NCBI RefSeq assembly: GCF_938039775.1
Contig: NZ_CALHTQ010000016.1
Coordinates: 1 to 15,109 of the forward strand
Direction of reading: 5' to 3'
DNA: 15,109 nt
From: an uncultured Mogibacterium sp.
GTDB taxonomy: Bacteria; Bacillota_A; Clostridia; Peptostreptococcales; Anaerovoracaceae
The notes beneath the pieces were generated by a model. It saw only the letters and a program-made list of their open reading frames with translations. It was not told where the DNA came from and did no database searches. Both the position numbers and the translations under genes were made by a program. Below are positions 7,305-14,636 of this stretch, one piece after another; the first letter of the stretch is position 1, and each line of letters opens with the position of its first letter.

Positions 7305-8381
7305 TTATAGTTCTCCTTCCAGAACTCTCTGCAGATGCCCTGCCATATCATCTATAAAATCTTTGAATCCACATAGATCCTTTATATCCTCGTGTTCCGC
7401 ATCGTAAACTGCAACTTTCTTGGTTTTAGGATTCCATACTACGTATAGATCGTCATAATCTCCCGTTGCCCTAGATAGCCTAAGCACTTTGCGCCTGCCG
7501 AGCTTCATAGGAACCGTTTCGGTAAGCTCAAAAAAGTCGATGTAACCGAAATCACAATTTGGAAGTTCAAAGTGCAGATTATCACTTTGCAGCAAATCAA
7601 TCATCGCCTTAGGAAGCTTGTACGCTTTCAGTTCGTCCAGCTTGTTGTGAAGACTATGAAACTCAGTTGGTTCCAGCCCCTTAAAATACTCCGCCATCTC
7701 GTCATCACCCTTCTCAAGCGCGATGCTGTACGGTCTCATGCCATCTTTCTCTGTAATAGTCACATCCGCACCGTGTTCCACGAGGTATTTGCACATCTCA
7801 AGATCAACGTATCTCGCTGCTACACAGAGTGGTGTCGGCTTAAACGGATAAATAGAATCAGCCTCGTTATAGTTTATATCGACGCCTTTTTTTATAAAGA
7901 AATCAACAACATCATAATTTCTCTTATCTAAGCAGTTTCTAAAGGCTGGTCCACCATACTTCTTCACTGTATGACCGAGTTCATCTATCAGAGCTAGGTT
8001 ATCTAGCCTCTCTCCGAAGATAGCTTGTTCAAAAGCTTCAGTCTCTACCGAGTTAACAGAATTGACATCGGCGCCTTTAGAAACCAGATATCTTATGGTT
8101 TCCTCATTAGAGTATCTAACTGCAGTAAGAAAGCTTGGATTATCTTCATCGTTTAGATTTGCTCCGTGTTCAGCTAACCACTCGATAGATTTGGATTTAT
8201 TCATCATAATAGCTAGGTTAAGTGGCAAAAGCCTCGTGTACTTACTAAGCACTATCTCTTCATTGATATCCCATCCTTCAGATAGCTGCTCTTCTAAGGC
8301 ATTTACATCACCATTTACTATGTCACTTGCGATCTCTGGTATGGATTCGAATTTCCCTATGTCTTTAATCTCTATCATCAT
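7305..8381 (-). CDS. Ankyrin-repeat protein with C-terminal SUKH-like domain
   Basis: This is a 358-residue soluble protein. Residues about 20-240 hold roughly six ankyrin repeats. The clear ones are near 50-77 (LPLNLAIMMNKSKSIEWLAE then HGANLN), 80-107 (FLTAVRYSNEETIRYLVSKG then ADVN), 145-171 and 182-209 (TPLCVAARYVDLEMCKYLVE then HGADV). Residues about 245-353 form a separate domain. DLYVVWNPKTKKVAVYDAEH and a final DFIDDM helix there resemble the SUKH/SMI1-KNR4 fold, at moderate confidence. Two consecutive ATGs open the frame (8381 and 8378). The second has better spacing (six bases) from AGGAG, so the first methionine may not be used. It is cotranscribed with the SMI1/KNR4 gene. Ankyrin proteins occur in bacterial immunity loci, which suggests an immunity or protein-binding role. 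Confidence 0.85.
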   Translation of the reverse strand: MMIEIKDIGKFESIPEIASDIVNGDVNALEEQLSEGWDINEEIVLSKYTRLLPLNLAIMMNKSKSIEWLAEHGANLNDEDNPSFLTAVRYSNEETIRYLVSKGADVNSVNSVETEAFEQAIFGERLDNLALIDELGHTVKKYGGPAFRNCLDKRNYDVVDFFIKKGVDINYNEADSIYPFKPTPLCVAARYVDLEMCKYLVEHGADVTITEKDGMRPYSIALEKGDDEMAEYFKGLEPTEFHSLHNKLDELKAYKLPKAMIDLLQSDNLHFELPNCDFGYIDFFELTETVPMKLGRRKVLRLSRATGDYDDLYVVWNPKTKKVAVYDAEHEDIKDLCGFKDFIDDMAGHLQRVLEGEL

Positions 8382-8471
8382 ATGCTCCTACATCTTGCCT
8401 TTTAGTATCGATTTTCTTGCAATTACTACTTATAGTAACCTAGATAAATAAATTATACATAACAACGCTCC
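8382..8471 (-). promoter_or_regulatory. Upstream region of the ankyrin/SUKH pair with a small dyad
   Basis: This is the AT-rich gap between the preceding terminator and the ankyrin gene. On the minus strand it holds TATAAT at 8454-8449 without a good -35. It also holds the inverted repeat TTACTA-TAAG-TAGTAA at 8438-8423, which could be a small operator. A promoter must lie here because a terminator precedes it, but the exact boxes are uncertain. Confidence 0.35.
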
Positions 8472-8528
8472 AAAACAAAACGAGAAAGCCAAGATTTTTC
8501 AATTCCTGAGCAAATCTCGATTTTCTCG
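8472..8528 (-). terminator. Rho-independent terminator after the second surface-protein gene
   Basis: On the minus strand the arms 8528-8512 and 8497-8481 form a 17-bp stem with one A-C mismatch and two G-U pairs, around a 14-base loop. TTTTGTTTT follows. It ends about 80 bases after the stop codon. Confidence 0.75.
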
Positions 8529-8608
8529 TCTAGCATATTTATAACTTATTACTTTAGGCTTTATTAAATTTTTATAATCGCATATCGCTATACGGACAGC
8601 TACCTTAA

Positions 8609-10069
8609 CTAGTTAGCCTTGCGCTTTGAAACGACTGCCAATATTGCCGAAGCCACTCCGAGCACTAGCAAGTATCCACCGATATCATTGCTATCACCAG
8701 TCTTTGGTCCAGCCCTATGAACCTTATGCTTACTTACGGTATTAGCTGCAGGAGCACTGTTTCTGCTAGAGTTTCCTGAAGCAGGTGTAACAGTAGTAGA
8801 AGTGTTATCCGCTTTAAATGTCCACTGCCCATATACTACAGTGTTCTGAGTTACATTTACCGTAGTGGCCTTTGTAGTGCTTATATTGTTTCTGTCTGTC
8901 GACCATCCGGAAAATTCCCATGTGCCGTTAACACCATTCTTTTGCCCAGAAACGCTATTTGGTGCAGCCGCAAGTGTAACTGTCTCGCCGTACCCTACAC
9001 CAGTTACAGTGCTTGGAACTGCATATCCATTTGGGGTGTCTCCAATAACATTGTACTCAACGTTATATGCATTAACACTGATTAACATTGGAATCGTGAT
9101 ATTTAGTTTCGAAACGCCTTCTGTAAAATTAATATCGAATAGCTGATCTATTCCCTCTGCCGTAGGTGTCCCGGTTATATTAACATCTGTCTTCTCAGCT
9201 GTAGTATCATAGTTTGCAGCGCTTGCTGCAAGACCACTTGGAAGTGCACTAACGATACTAACTGTGTCATAGTGCATCTTGGCAGTTACTCTTGCACTGT
9301 ATGAGTTTGGATAATACGTGTATGAAAAATCAGGGAACGAAAGAAGTTCAGCATAAGCCTTTCCCTTTACAGCGTCTGTTAGGCGATTGCTCTTAACATT
9401 TACACCAACTACGGATGAAGTCTGTCCGTAGAAGCTCGATGAGCTAGCGGTGTGGCCGAAATGTGTATCTGCTATATAAGTCTTACCACTACCTCTATTG
9501 ACAGCCGTGCTATCAGTAAACGAACTGTTCGAAACATTAGATAATCCATAGGTAGTGAGACCATTGTTGAACTTTACGTTATCAAAAGTGATATTTGCTC
9601 CAGCTTCTACCTCAACAGGTCCGTTAAATGTCTGATTTGAAACAGTTTCTGTTCCGCTGTATATAGTCTTAGTAAGTTTCTTATCATAGAGCTTTGCGAT
9701 AATTGCAGGATTCATAACTGCATTTTGACCAGTGTATAGAACTGCTCCATTGGCCTTGAACGTGTATACATATCCACCAGACTGATAAACTCTAGATACC
9801 TCTACTGGGTAATAGTTAGAACCATCAGCCGAATACCATATCGGTGTAAGCGTTGTGCCATTAGTTCCCAGAACCTTCTCATATACTGCACTCCACTTAT
9901 TTCCGTCAGTATACCCATATGCACTGCTTCCAGACTTTACAGACACATCGTAAGACTTGTACACATCCTGTGTTCTGCTTGCTGCTGAAACTATGCTGAT
10001 GCTTCCAAGAACCATGCTGAGCACAAGAATTGCTACGAACAATATACTTCTCTTCTTGACATACTCCAT
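8609..10069 (-). CDS. Wall-anchored surface protein with beta-helix, Ig-like and SHIRT-like parts
   Basis: This is a 486-residue secreted protein. The signal peptide covers about residues 1-29 with likely cleavage at VSA|A. Residues about 40-130 are an unassigned Tyr/Ser-rich domain. Residues 135-225 look like short beta-helix turns (FNGPVEVEAGANITFDNVKF). Residues about 240-333 contain ALPSGLAASAANYD and NITGTPTAEG, the pattern of putative Ig (He_PIG) domains. Residues about 335-418 (VEYNVIGDTPNG, then GTWEFSGWSTD and YGQWTF) resemble a SHIRT or InlB-type beta domain. A Ser/Thr/Asn/Ala-rich linker leads to GPKTGD (454-459), a hydrophobic stretch and the SKRKAN tail. The ribosome site is GGA, about ten bases before the ATG, weaker than its neighbours. 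It sits between two terminators as its own unit. Adhesion is the likely role. Confidence 0.86.
   Translation of the reverse strand: MEYVKKRSILFVAILVLSMVLGSISIVSAASRTQDVYKSYDVSVKSGSSAYGYTDGNKWSAVYEKVLGTNGTTLTPIWYSADGSNYYPVEVSRVYQSGGYVYTFKANGAVLYTGQNAVMNPAIIAKLYDKKLTKTIYSGTETVSNQTFNGPVEVEAGANITFDNVKFNNGLTTYGLSNVSNSSFTDSTAVNRGSGKTYIADTHFGHTASSSSFYGQTSSVVGVNVKSNRLTDAVKGKAYAELLSFPDFSYTYYPNSYSARVTAKMHYDTVSIVSALPSGLAASAANYDTTAEKTDVNITGTPTAEGIDQLFDINFTEGVSKLNITIPMLISVNAYNVEYNVIGDTPNGYAVPSTVTGVGYGETVTLAAAPNSVSGQKNGVNGTWEFSGWSTDRNNISTTKATTVNVTQNTVVYGQWTFKADNTSTTVTPASGNSSRNSAPAANTVSKHKVHRAGPKTGDSNDIGGYLLVLGVASAILAVVSKRKAN
8693..8725 (-). other. Non-canonical sortase signal KVHRAGPKTGD of the second surface protein
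   Basis: Codons for KVHRAGPKTGD run from 8725 down to 8693, followed by a hydrophobic segment and a basic tail. It shares K, V, H and the whole GPKTGD block with the signal at 4932-4964, although the proteins are otherwise dissimilar. Confidence 0.75.
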
Positions 10070-10143
10070 ATATTTTTTCCTTTCCTACTATAGGTAAGCT
10101 GCAACTTAGAAATATTCCCATCTTTCCTTTGCTTGCTTAACAT
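10070..10143 (-). promoter_or_regulatory. Leader and promoter region of the second surface-protein gene
   Basis: This 74-base gap separates the terminator from the start codon. A TATAGT resembling a -10 lies at 10095-10090 on the minus strand, but no convincing -35 stands 16-18 bases before it. A purine-rich AGGAAAGGAAAAAA stretch provides the ribosome site. Confidence 0.35.
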
Positions 10144-10187
10144 AAAAACACACATCAGTTAGTTCACATGAACTAACTGATGTGTGT
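10144..10187 (-). terminator. Long perfect hairpin terminator after the NimA-like gene
   Basis: The arms 10148-10166 and 10169-10187 are perfect reverse complements over 19 bases with a 2-base centre. On the minus strand five T follow the stem. It lies about 80 bases after the stop of the NimA-like gene and ends that transcription unit. The stem is longer than the other terminators here. The remaining gap (10188-10269) is AT-rich and shows nothing else. Confidence 0.75.
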
Positions 10188-10269
10188 CATTTTATCATCA
10201 TAATATTATCGGTTCAATAGTATTAATGGTATTTATTATTCATTAAATGGTTTTTTATGTATACAAGCT

Positions 10270-10746
10270 TTATTTCTCTTGCACTTCTTTACCTGTCATA
10301 TGCTCGATCTCAATCTCATACATTTGAACAGCATGACCAGTTTCTTTTATCTCACGGTGTACGAGTTCTTCATTAGGATAATACTTCATGGCAAATTCTC
10401 TTAGAGCTTCGAACATAGTTTCCCTATCCTCGATTGGGTGGCATCTTCCAAATACCACTACGCTCTGTACAAATGGCGCCCATGCTTCTTCTTTAATCAT
10501 CTCTTTGCCACAGGCTGTAAAGCAGACCTTGTCGGATCTATCCATGCACTCAACCTTATATCCACCTTTAAGACTATGGAAATAGATGCGATTCTTATCC
10601 TCGTCATACAAATAATTAACTGGGACTGCATACGGATACCCATCATCTCCGTTGACAGATAGGATTGCTCTTGGGGCTTCTTTTAGTAGGGTCTTGGCAC
10701 TTTCTTCTGAAATTGCTTTCTTCTGGTTTCTCAAACTTCTAAACAT
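10270..10746 (-). CDS. NimA-like pyridoxamine 5'-phosphate oxidase family flavoprotein
   Basis: From the ATG at 10746 the protein has 158 residues, the usual NimA size. That start lies eight bases after AGAGAGG. A GTG at 10776 would add ten residues but has no ribosome site. The fold is the split-barrel FMN-binding type. GYPYAVPVNYLYDE (36-49) and RIYFHSLKGGYKVECM (53-68) are hallmark stretches, followed by KVCFTACG and a SVVVFGRCHPIED strand. The end is EHMTGKEVQEK, typical of NimA-like proteins. The family binds flavin; some members reduce 5-nitroimidazoles to amines and give resistance, but most chromosomal homologues have unknown physiological substrates. Resistance cannot be claimed from sequence alone. 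It lies 44 bases after addA with no terminator between, so it is probably cotranscribed, and a strong terminator follows. Confidence 0.88.
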   Translation of the reverse strand: MFRSLRNQKKAISEESAKTLLKEAPRAILSVNGDDGYPYAVPVNYLYDEDKNRIYFHSLKGGYKVECMDRSDKVCFTACGKEMIKEEAWAPFVQSVVVFGRCHPIEDRETMFEALREFAMKYYPNEELVHREIKETGHAVQMYEIEIEHMTGKEVQEK

Positions 10747-10754
10747 CTTATGTA

Positions 10755-10761
10755 CCTCTCT
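10755..10761 (-). promoter_or_regulatory. Ribosome binding site deciding the start of the NimA-like gene
   Basis: AGAGAGG on the minus strand lies eight bases before the ATG at 10746. The alternative GTG at 10776 has no purine-rich site in range. Confidence 0.6.
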
Positions 10762-10790
10762 TTCATAAATGTTCACAATTACGGCGATAG

Positions 10791-13700
10791 TTATAACATT
10801 GATATAGTAATTGATTTATCTAGCGAATACAAATATGCTTCCTTAACACTTAGTCCCGTACCTTCCTCGAGAGCACGTCTATATAGGCTTACCTGCTCTT
10901 GATATTCATCCTTTATACGCTCAATATCTGCTTCTCTGTCTCTGTAGCTAAGTCTATTACTCTTGTAGTCAATCAGAACAATTTCATCGCCGTCTCTAAA
11001 ATAGCAGTCGATGATGCCCTGTACTAGCACCGCCTTTCCACCATGATTAGTTCTGAATGTGAAAGGCTTTTCTTTCGATAATAAACCTGCCTTTGCCGCT
11101 TCGCACGCACGCACACCGATTTCGGTTTCAAAGAACGCATAGATTTTGCGGAGGTCAAGTGCTTTAAATACAGGCTCAGAAATTGCACCGTTTATGCGAA
11201 GCTTCTCCGCCCTTGCGTCTATATAACCTCTGTCACACTGTCCAGTATCGTTCACAGCCTTCTTGAAATCCACAAACTCCATAATCCTGTGATAGGCAGT
11301 TCCAATGCTTGCAGCATCGGCATTTGCTAACCTCTCAGCTCTTGTGCTTCTGTCTTCGATTTTGCACGTATACTTCGCTTTCGTCTTAGCTTCATTGTTA
11401 AGTTCACTTACAGAGAATTTAGCCTTTGTAGATAGGTCATCCTTATATGCATACTCATAATCTAGTCGTCTCTTGACCTCTTTGAATTCCTCGCTAAACT
11501 CAATATCCATCGGCAATTTATCTGTCGTAAGGAAATTATTTACCCCACGCAGAAGTACCGGCATCTTGACCTCGTGCATATCAAAAGACGAATATTCGTT
11601 ATACTTTTCAGCATCGCACAGCTTGCCCATGATTTTGAAATAGCTAGACCTCGAGCGCATATCATCAAGCACAAACTCATCTGACTTATCACAACCAATC
11701 AGATACAATTTCTCCCTTGCACGAGTCATAGCCACATAGAGAACCCTTAGCTGCTCCTGATATTCATCTTCACGAATCTTGGCAGTTATCTTCTTCTGCA
11801 TCAAGGTTCTGCGCCAATAATGTCCTTCGGGATTTACGTACGCCAAAGCGATTCCAAGCTCATTATCGAACTGAAATCCCTTGCTACCAGTAGTGTAATT
11901 GAGTTGGTTCCCCATGCCTGCCACGATTACAAATGGAAATTCGAGACCCTTGCTCTTGTGAATAGTCATTATCCTAACTACATCGTCTTCTTCACTGACC
12001 ATCGATGGTTGTCCCATCTCCACATTCTTAGTTCTAAGCACATCAAGGTAACTGATATAGCTACTTAGCGAAGCGATGCCCGACTTTCTAAAAGCACCTG
12101 CTCTCTCCACAAGTGCCCTAAGGTTAGCCTGCCTCTGTCTACCGCCGTACATAGCACCTGCATACATATAATAATTAGAACTCTCAAGCAGATACCAAAT
12201 GTAATCATCGAGCTGCATCATCTTACTGTGTGCTCGCCACTTCTCGATAGTCGAGAGAGCTGCATTTACACGTTCCTTGAGCTCTTCGTCAATTCCATTT
12301 GCACCGTACTCCAGCAGAGCATCACAGTATGATTGTCTGCGGTGCTTAACTTCACCTTCTGAATTTGAAGCATTTTCTAGCTGCTTCTCCCTTGCAAATG
12401 CTCTAACCTCAGCTAGCTGCTCTGGCGCAAAACCGAAGACTTCCGATCTAAGTACAGCGATAAGCGGGATATCCTGATGAAGGTTATCTACAACCTTTAG
12501 AATCGCCATAGCTACTGCGACCTCAACAGTGTCAAAATATCCGCCATCATCAGCGATATGTGATGATATGCTCTTGCTCATTAGCGATTTATAGTACATG
12601 TCGGACTTATTCTTGGTAGAACGAAGCAGTATAGCCACGTCTCTAGGCGTAGCTTTTCTAATCGTGCCGCTCTTACCATCATAAAATTCTTTGCCGATTA
12701 TATCGCTTACAATATCTGCAACATGAATAGCTTCAATCTCGGCTTTGGATAAGGACTTAATTTCTTCACCGGACTCATCTCGTATACCAGATAAATCCCC
12801 TTCTATATCAACAATCTGAGAGCCTCGAGATGTATCTCTTACATCTGAACTTACCCCGTCTCCAGAATCATCTACCTCTGTTAGAAGTAGGTGCACTTCT
12901 GGCTTCAGGTTGTAATCAGGATTCCCCTTAAGCCCCCGATATAGCTTCTCGTCATCGTCATAGCCATCCATCAAATCTTGAAATACATAGTTGATGTAGT
13001 CAATCGTAGCTCCGTTACTGCGGAAGTTCTTATTAAGATTAATCTGAATCGCGTGGTCATTACGTTCATCTTTATACGTCCTAGACGTCTCCTCAAATAT
13101 GTGTGGTTCAGCCTGTCTGAACTTATAAATGCTCTGCTTGACATCTCCTACTTTGAATACGTTATCTTCGCGAGCCACACTTCCAATCAGGTATTCCTGC
13201 AGTGTGTTTACATCCTGATATTCATCTACAAATATAAACTCAAAGCGCTCACGAAGCGCCTTTCGTGCCTCTTCATGCTTTAGAATTCCAGCAGTGATAT
13301 GCTCCATATCACCATAGTCAATAACACCCTGTTCTCTCTTCTTGGCACTGTAAATATTCTCAAATTCCTTGAGCAGCGCAAGATAATACATCGTATACTT
13401 GTACGTCTCAGCTTGCTCCTCGAACAACGTCTTGAGTACATCAAAATTATATTCCTTAAAGAAGCTCTGGAAGTTCTTTTTGTACGATTCTCTACGGGGC
13501 TTACAATAAGCAGATACTGATTCGTATCCTTGCTTTTCTCCTGCTCCATATGAGAAAGTACCGAAAATCTTATTTCTAAACACTTCCCCTACGGCTTCCT
13601 CCGCCTCATCGAAAGATATGCCGCCATCTCTCGCAGTTTTCATTGCCTCAGCTAGAGTCTGAAAAGCCTCTATTTCTGAATCAAGCTTCGCTGCTGTGTT

Positions 13701-14456
13701 AGGCATATTTAGGCTAGTTAAATATTCATGCAGTCCAAGAGCTTCGTGGAGTGCATCGTCCACGACCTTTCCCGCTTCAGCCCAGAGTTCTTGAAATAGC
13801 TCACTTTGACGGTAATCCCCGCTCTCTGGTAAGCGAAGCTTCCCAGCCATGCGTTCAGCCCATTCAAAATAATCCGGCATACTTCTGAGATCCGCATACG
13901 CCTTTACTAGCTCCTCCATAAGAGCCTTATCATCGCGTTCCTTGCTGTAGCGATCAAGAAACTCACGGAATGAGCATCCTTCTATAAAATCATCTTCTTC
14001 AAACCCATGCTCGAATACCTCTTCGATAGCTTCCATCTTCATAATTTCAGCCTTGAGACTATCGCATATCTTGAAGTTAGGTTCCAGATCAGCTAGATAG
14101 AAAAACTCCTTAATTACACGATTACAGAAGCTATGCACCGTCGATATATACGACCTATACATCCTGCCGAGTTGCTTCCTCAGTGTCTCCGATCTCTCGG
14201 GATCAGAAGTCTTGGACGCCTTGATTTCCTTGTTAATTGCCTTGGTTAGCTTGAGCCTCATCTCAGATGCAGCGGCATTGGTAAATGTCACAACAAGCAT
14301 GCGGTCAACGTCCGCCTTGCCCTGAACTATGATATTGATGATACGCTCAACGAGCACTGCCGTCTTGCCGGAACCAGCTGCGGCTGATACGAGTATGCTT
14401 TTATCAATAGTATCAATTGCCCTCTGCTGATCAGGCGTAAATCTGACGTCTGCCAT
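10791..14456 (-). CDS. addA: ATP-dependent helicase/nuclease subunit A (AddA)
   Basis: This 1221-residue protein is full length for AddA. It processes DNA double-strand ends for recombination, as a UvrD-type 3'-5' helicase with a C-terminal RecB-family nuclease, and normally works with AddB. Helicase motifs are all present. They are FTPDQQRAI (Q motif, 6-14), AAAGSGKT (25-32), FVDEYQD (409-415), GDVKQSIYKFRQAEP (437-451) and NFRS (477-480). TIHKSKGLEFP (831-841) and VAMTRAREKLYLIG (908-921) complete the set. Nuclease residues visible are H1056 in GTAYHRIMEF, D1150 in VQGIIDCY, D1163 and K1165 in LIDYKSNR, then YQEQVSLYRRAL. So both activities look intact. The start has AAGGAG seven bases upstream. 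addB is not adjacent on either side, whereas addB-addA is the common order. The gene faces away from gpmI. Confidence 0.97.
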   Translation of the reverse strand: MADVRFTPDQQRAIDTIDKSILVSAAAGSGKTAVLVERIINIIVQGKADVDRMLVVTFTNAAASEMRLKLTKAINKEIKASKTSDPERSETLRKQLGRMYRSYISTVHSFCNRVIKEFFYLADLEPNFKICDSLKAEIMKMEAIEEVFEHGFEEDDFIEGCSFREFLDRYSKERDDKALMEELVKAYADLRSMPDYFEWAERMAGKLRLPESGDYRQSELFQELWAEAGKVVDDALHEALGLHEYLTSLNMPNTAAKLDSEIEAFQTLAEAMKTARDGGISFDEAEEAVGEVFRNKIFGTFSYGAGEKQGYESVSAYCKPRRESYKKNFQSFFKEYNFDVLKTLFEEQAETYKYTMYYLALLKEFENIYSAKKREQGVIDYGDMEHITAGILKHEEARKALRERFEFIFVDEYQDVNTLQEYLIGSVAREDNVFKVGDVKQSIYKFRQAEPHIFEETSRTYKDERNDHAIQINLNKNFRSNGATIDYINYVFQDLMDGYDDDEKLYRGLKGNPDYNLKPEVHLLLTEVDDSGDGVSSDVRDTSRGSQIVDIEGDLSGIRDESGEEIKSLSKAEIEAIHVADIVSDIIGKEFYDGKSGTIRKATPRDVAILLRSTKNKSDMYYKSLMSKSISSHIADDGGYFDTVEVAVAMAILKVVDNLHQDIPLIAVLRSEVFGFAPEQLAEVRAFAREKQLENASNSEGEVKHRRQSYCDALLEYGANGIDEELKERVNAALSTIEKWRAHSKMMQLDDYIWYLLESSNYYMYAGAMYGGRQRQANLRALVERAGAFRKSGIASLSSYISYLDVLRTKNVEMGQPSMVSEEDDVVRIMTIHKSKGLEFPFVIVAGMGNQLNYTTGSKGFQFDNELGIALAYVNPEGHYWRRTLMQKKITAKIREDEYQEQLRVLYVAMTRAREKLYLIGCDKSDEFVLDDMRSRSSYFKIMGKLCDAEKYNEYSSFDMHEVKMPVLLRGVNNFLTTDKLPMDIEFSEEFKEVKRRLDYEYAYKDDLSTKAKFSVSELNNEAKTKAKYTCKIEDRSTRAERLANADAASIGTAYHRIMEFVDFKKAVNDTGQCDRGYIDARAEKLRINGAISEPVFKALDLRKIYAFFETEIGVRACEAAKAGLLSKEKPFTFRTNHGGKAVLVQGIIDCYFRDGDEIVLIDYKSNRLSYRDREADIERIKDEYQEQVSLYRRALEEGTGLSVKEAYLYSLDKSITISML

Positions 14457-14486
14457 CTGTTGTTCTCCTTAAATAATGATGCTACT

Positions 14487-14515
14487 ATTATATGATGTTT
14501 ATTATCTCGTGCATA
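14487..14515 (-). promoter_or_regulatory. Candidate promoter of addA
   Basis: On the minus strand a perfect TATAAT (14492-14487) follows a weak -35 TATGCA (14515-14510) with a 17-base spacer. It lies about 30 bases before the addA start codon. The -35 matches the consensus at three of six positions. Confidence 0.45.
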
Positions 14516-14582
14516 CCCCAAGTAGTATCGGAAACTCATATTTCTATCACAATATTCAGCTATAAATCAATACATCATCTCC

Positions 14583-14611
14583 TAGAAATAACCGCCTCAC
14601 TTGTGTATACT
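14583..14611 (+). promoter_or_regulatory. Candidate promoter of gpmI
   Basis: TAGAAA (14583-14588, four of six to TTGACA) and TATACT (14606-14611, five of six to TATAAT) are separated by exactly 17 bases. They lie just upstream of the strong AGGAGG site of gpmI. Confidence 0.5.
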
Positions 14612-14636
14612 TGGATATATCTATAGGAGGATATCA

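Noticed and set aside
10747..10776. GTG start adding ten residues to the NimA-like protein
   Set aside because: No ribosome site precedes it, while the ATG at 10746 has AGAGAGG at good spacing and matches the usual family length.
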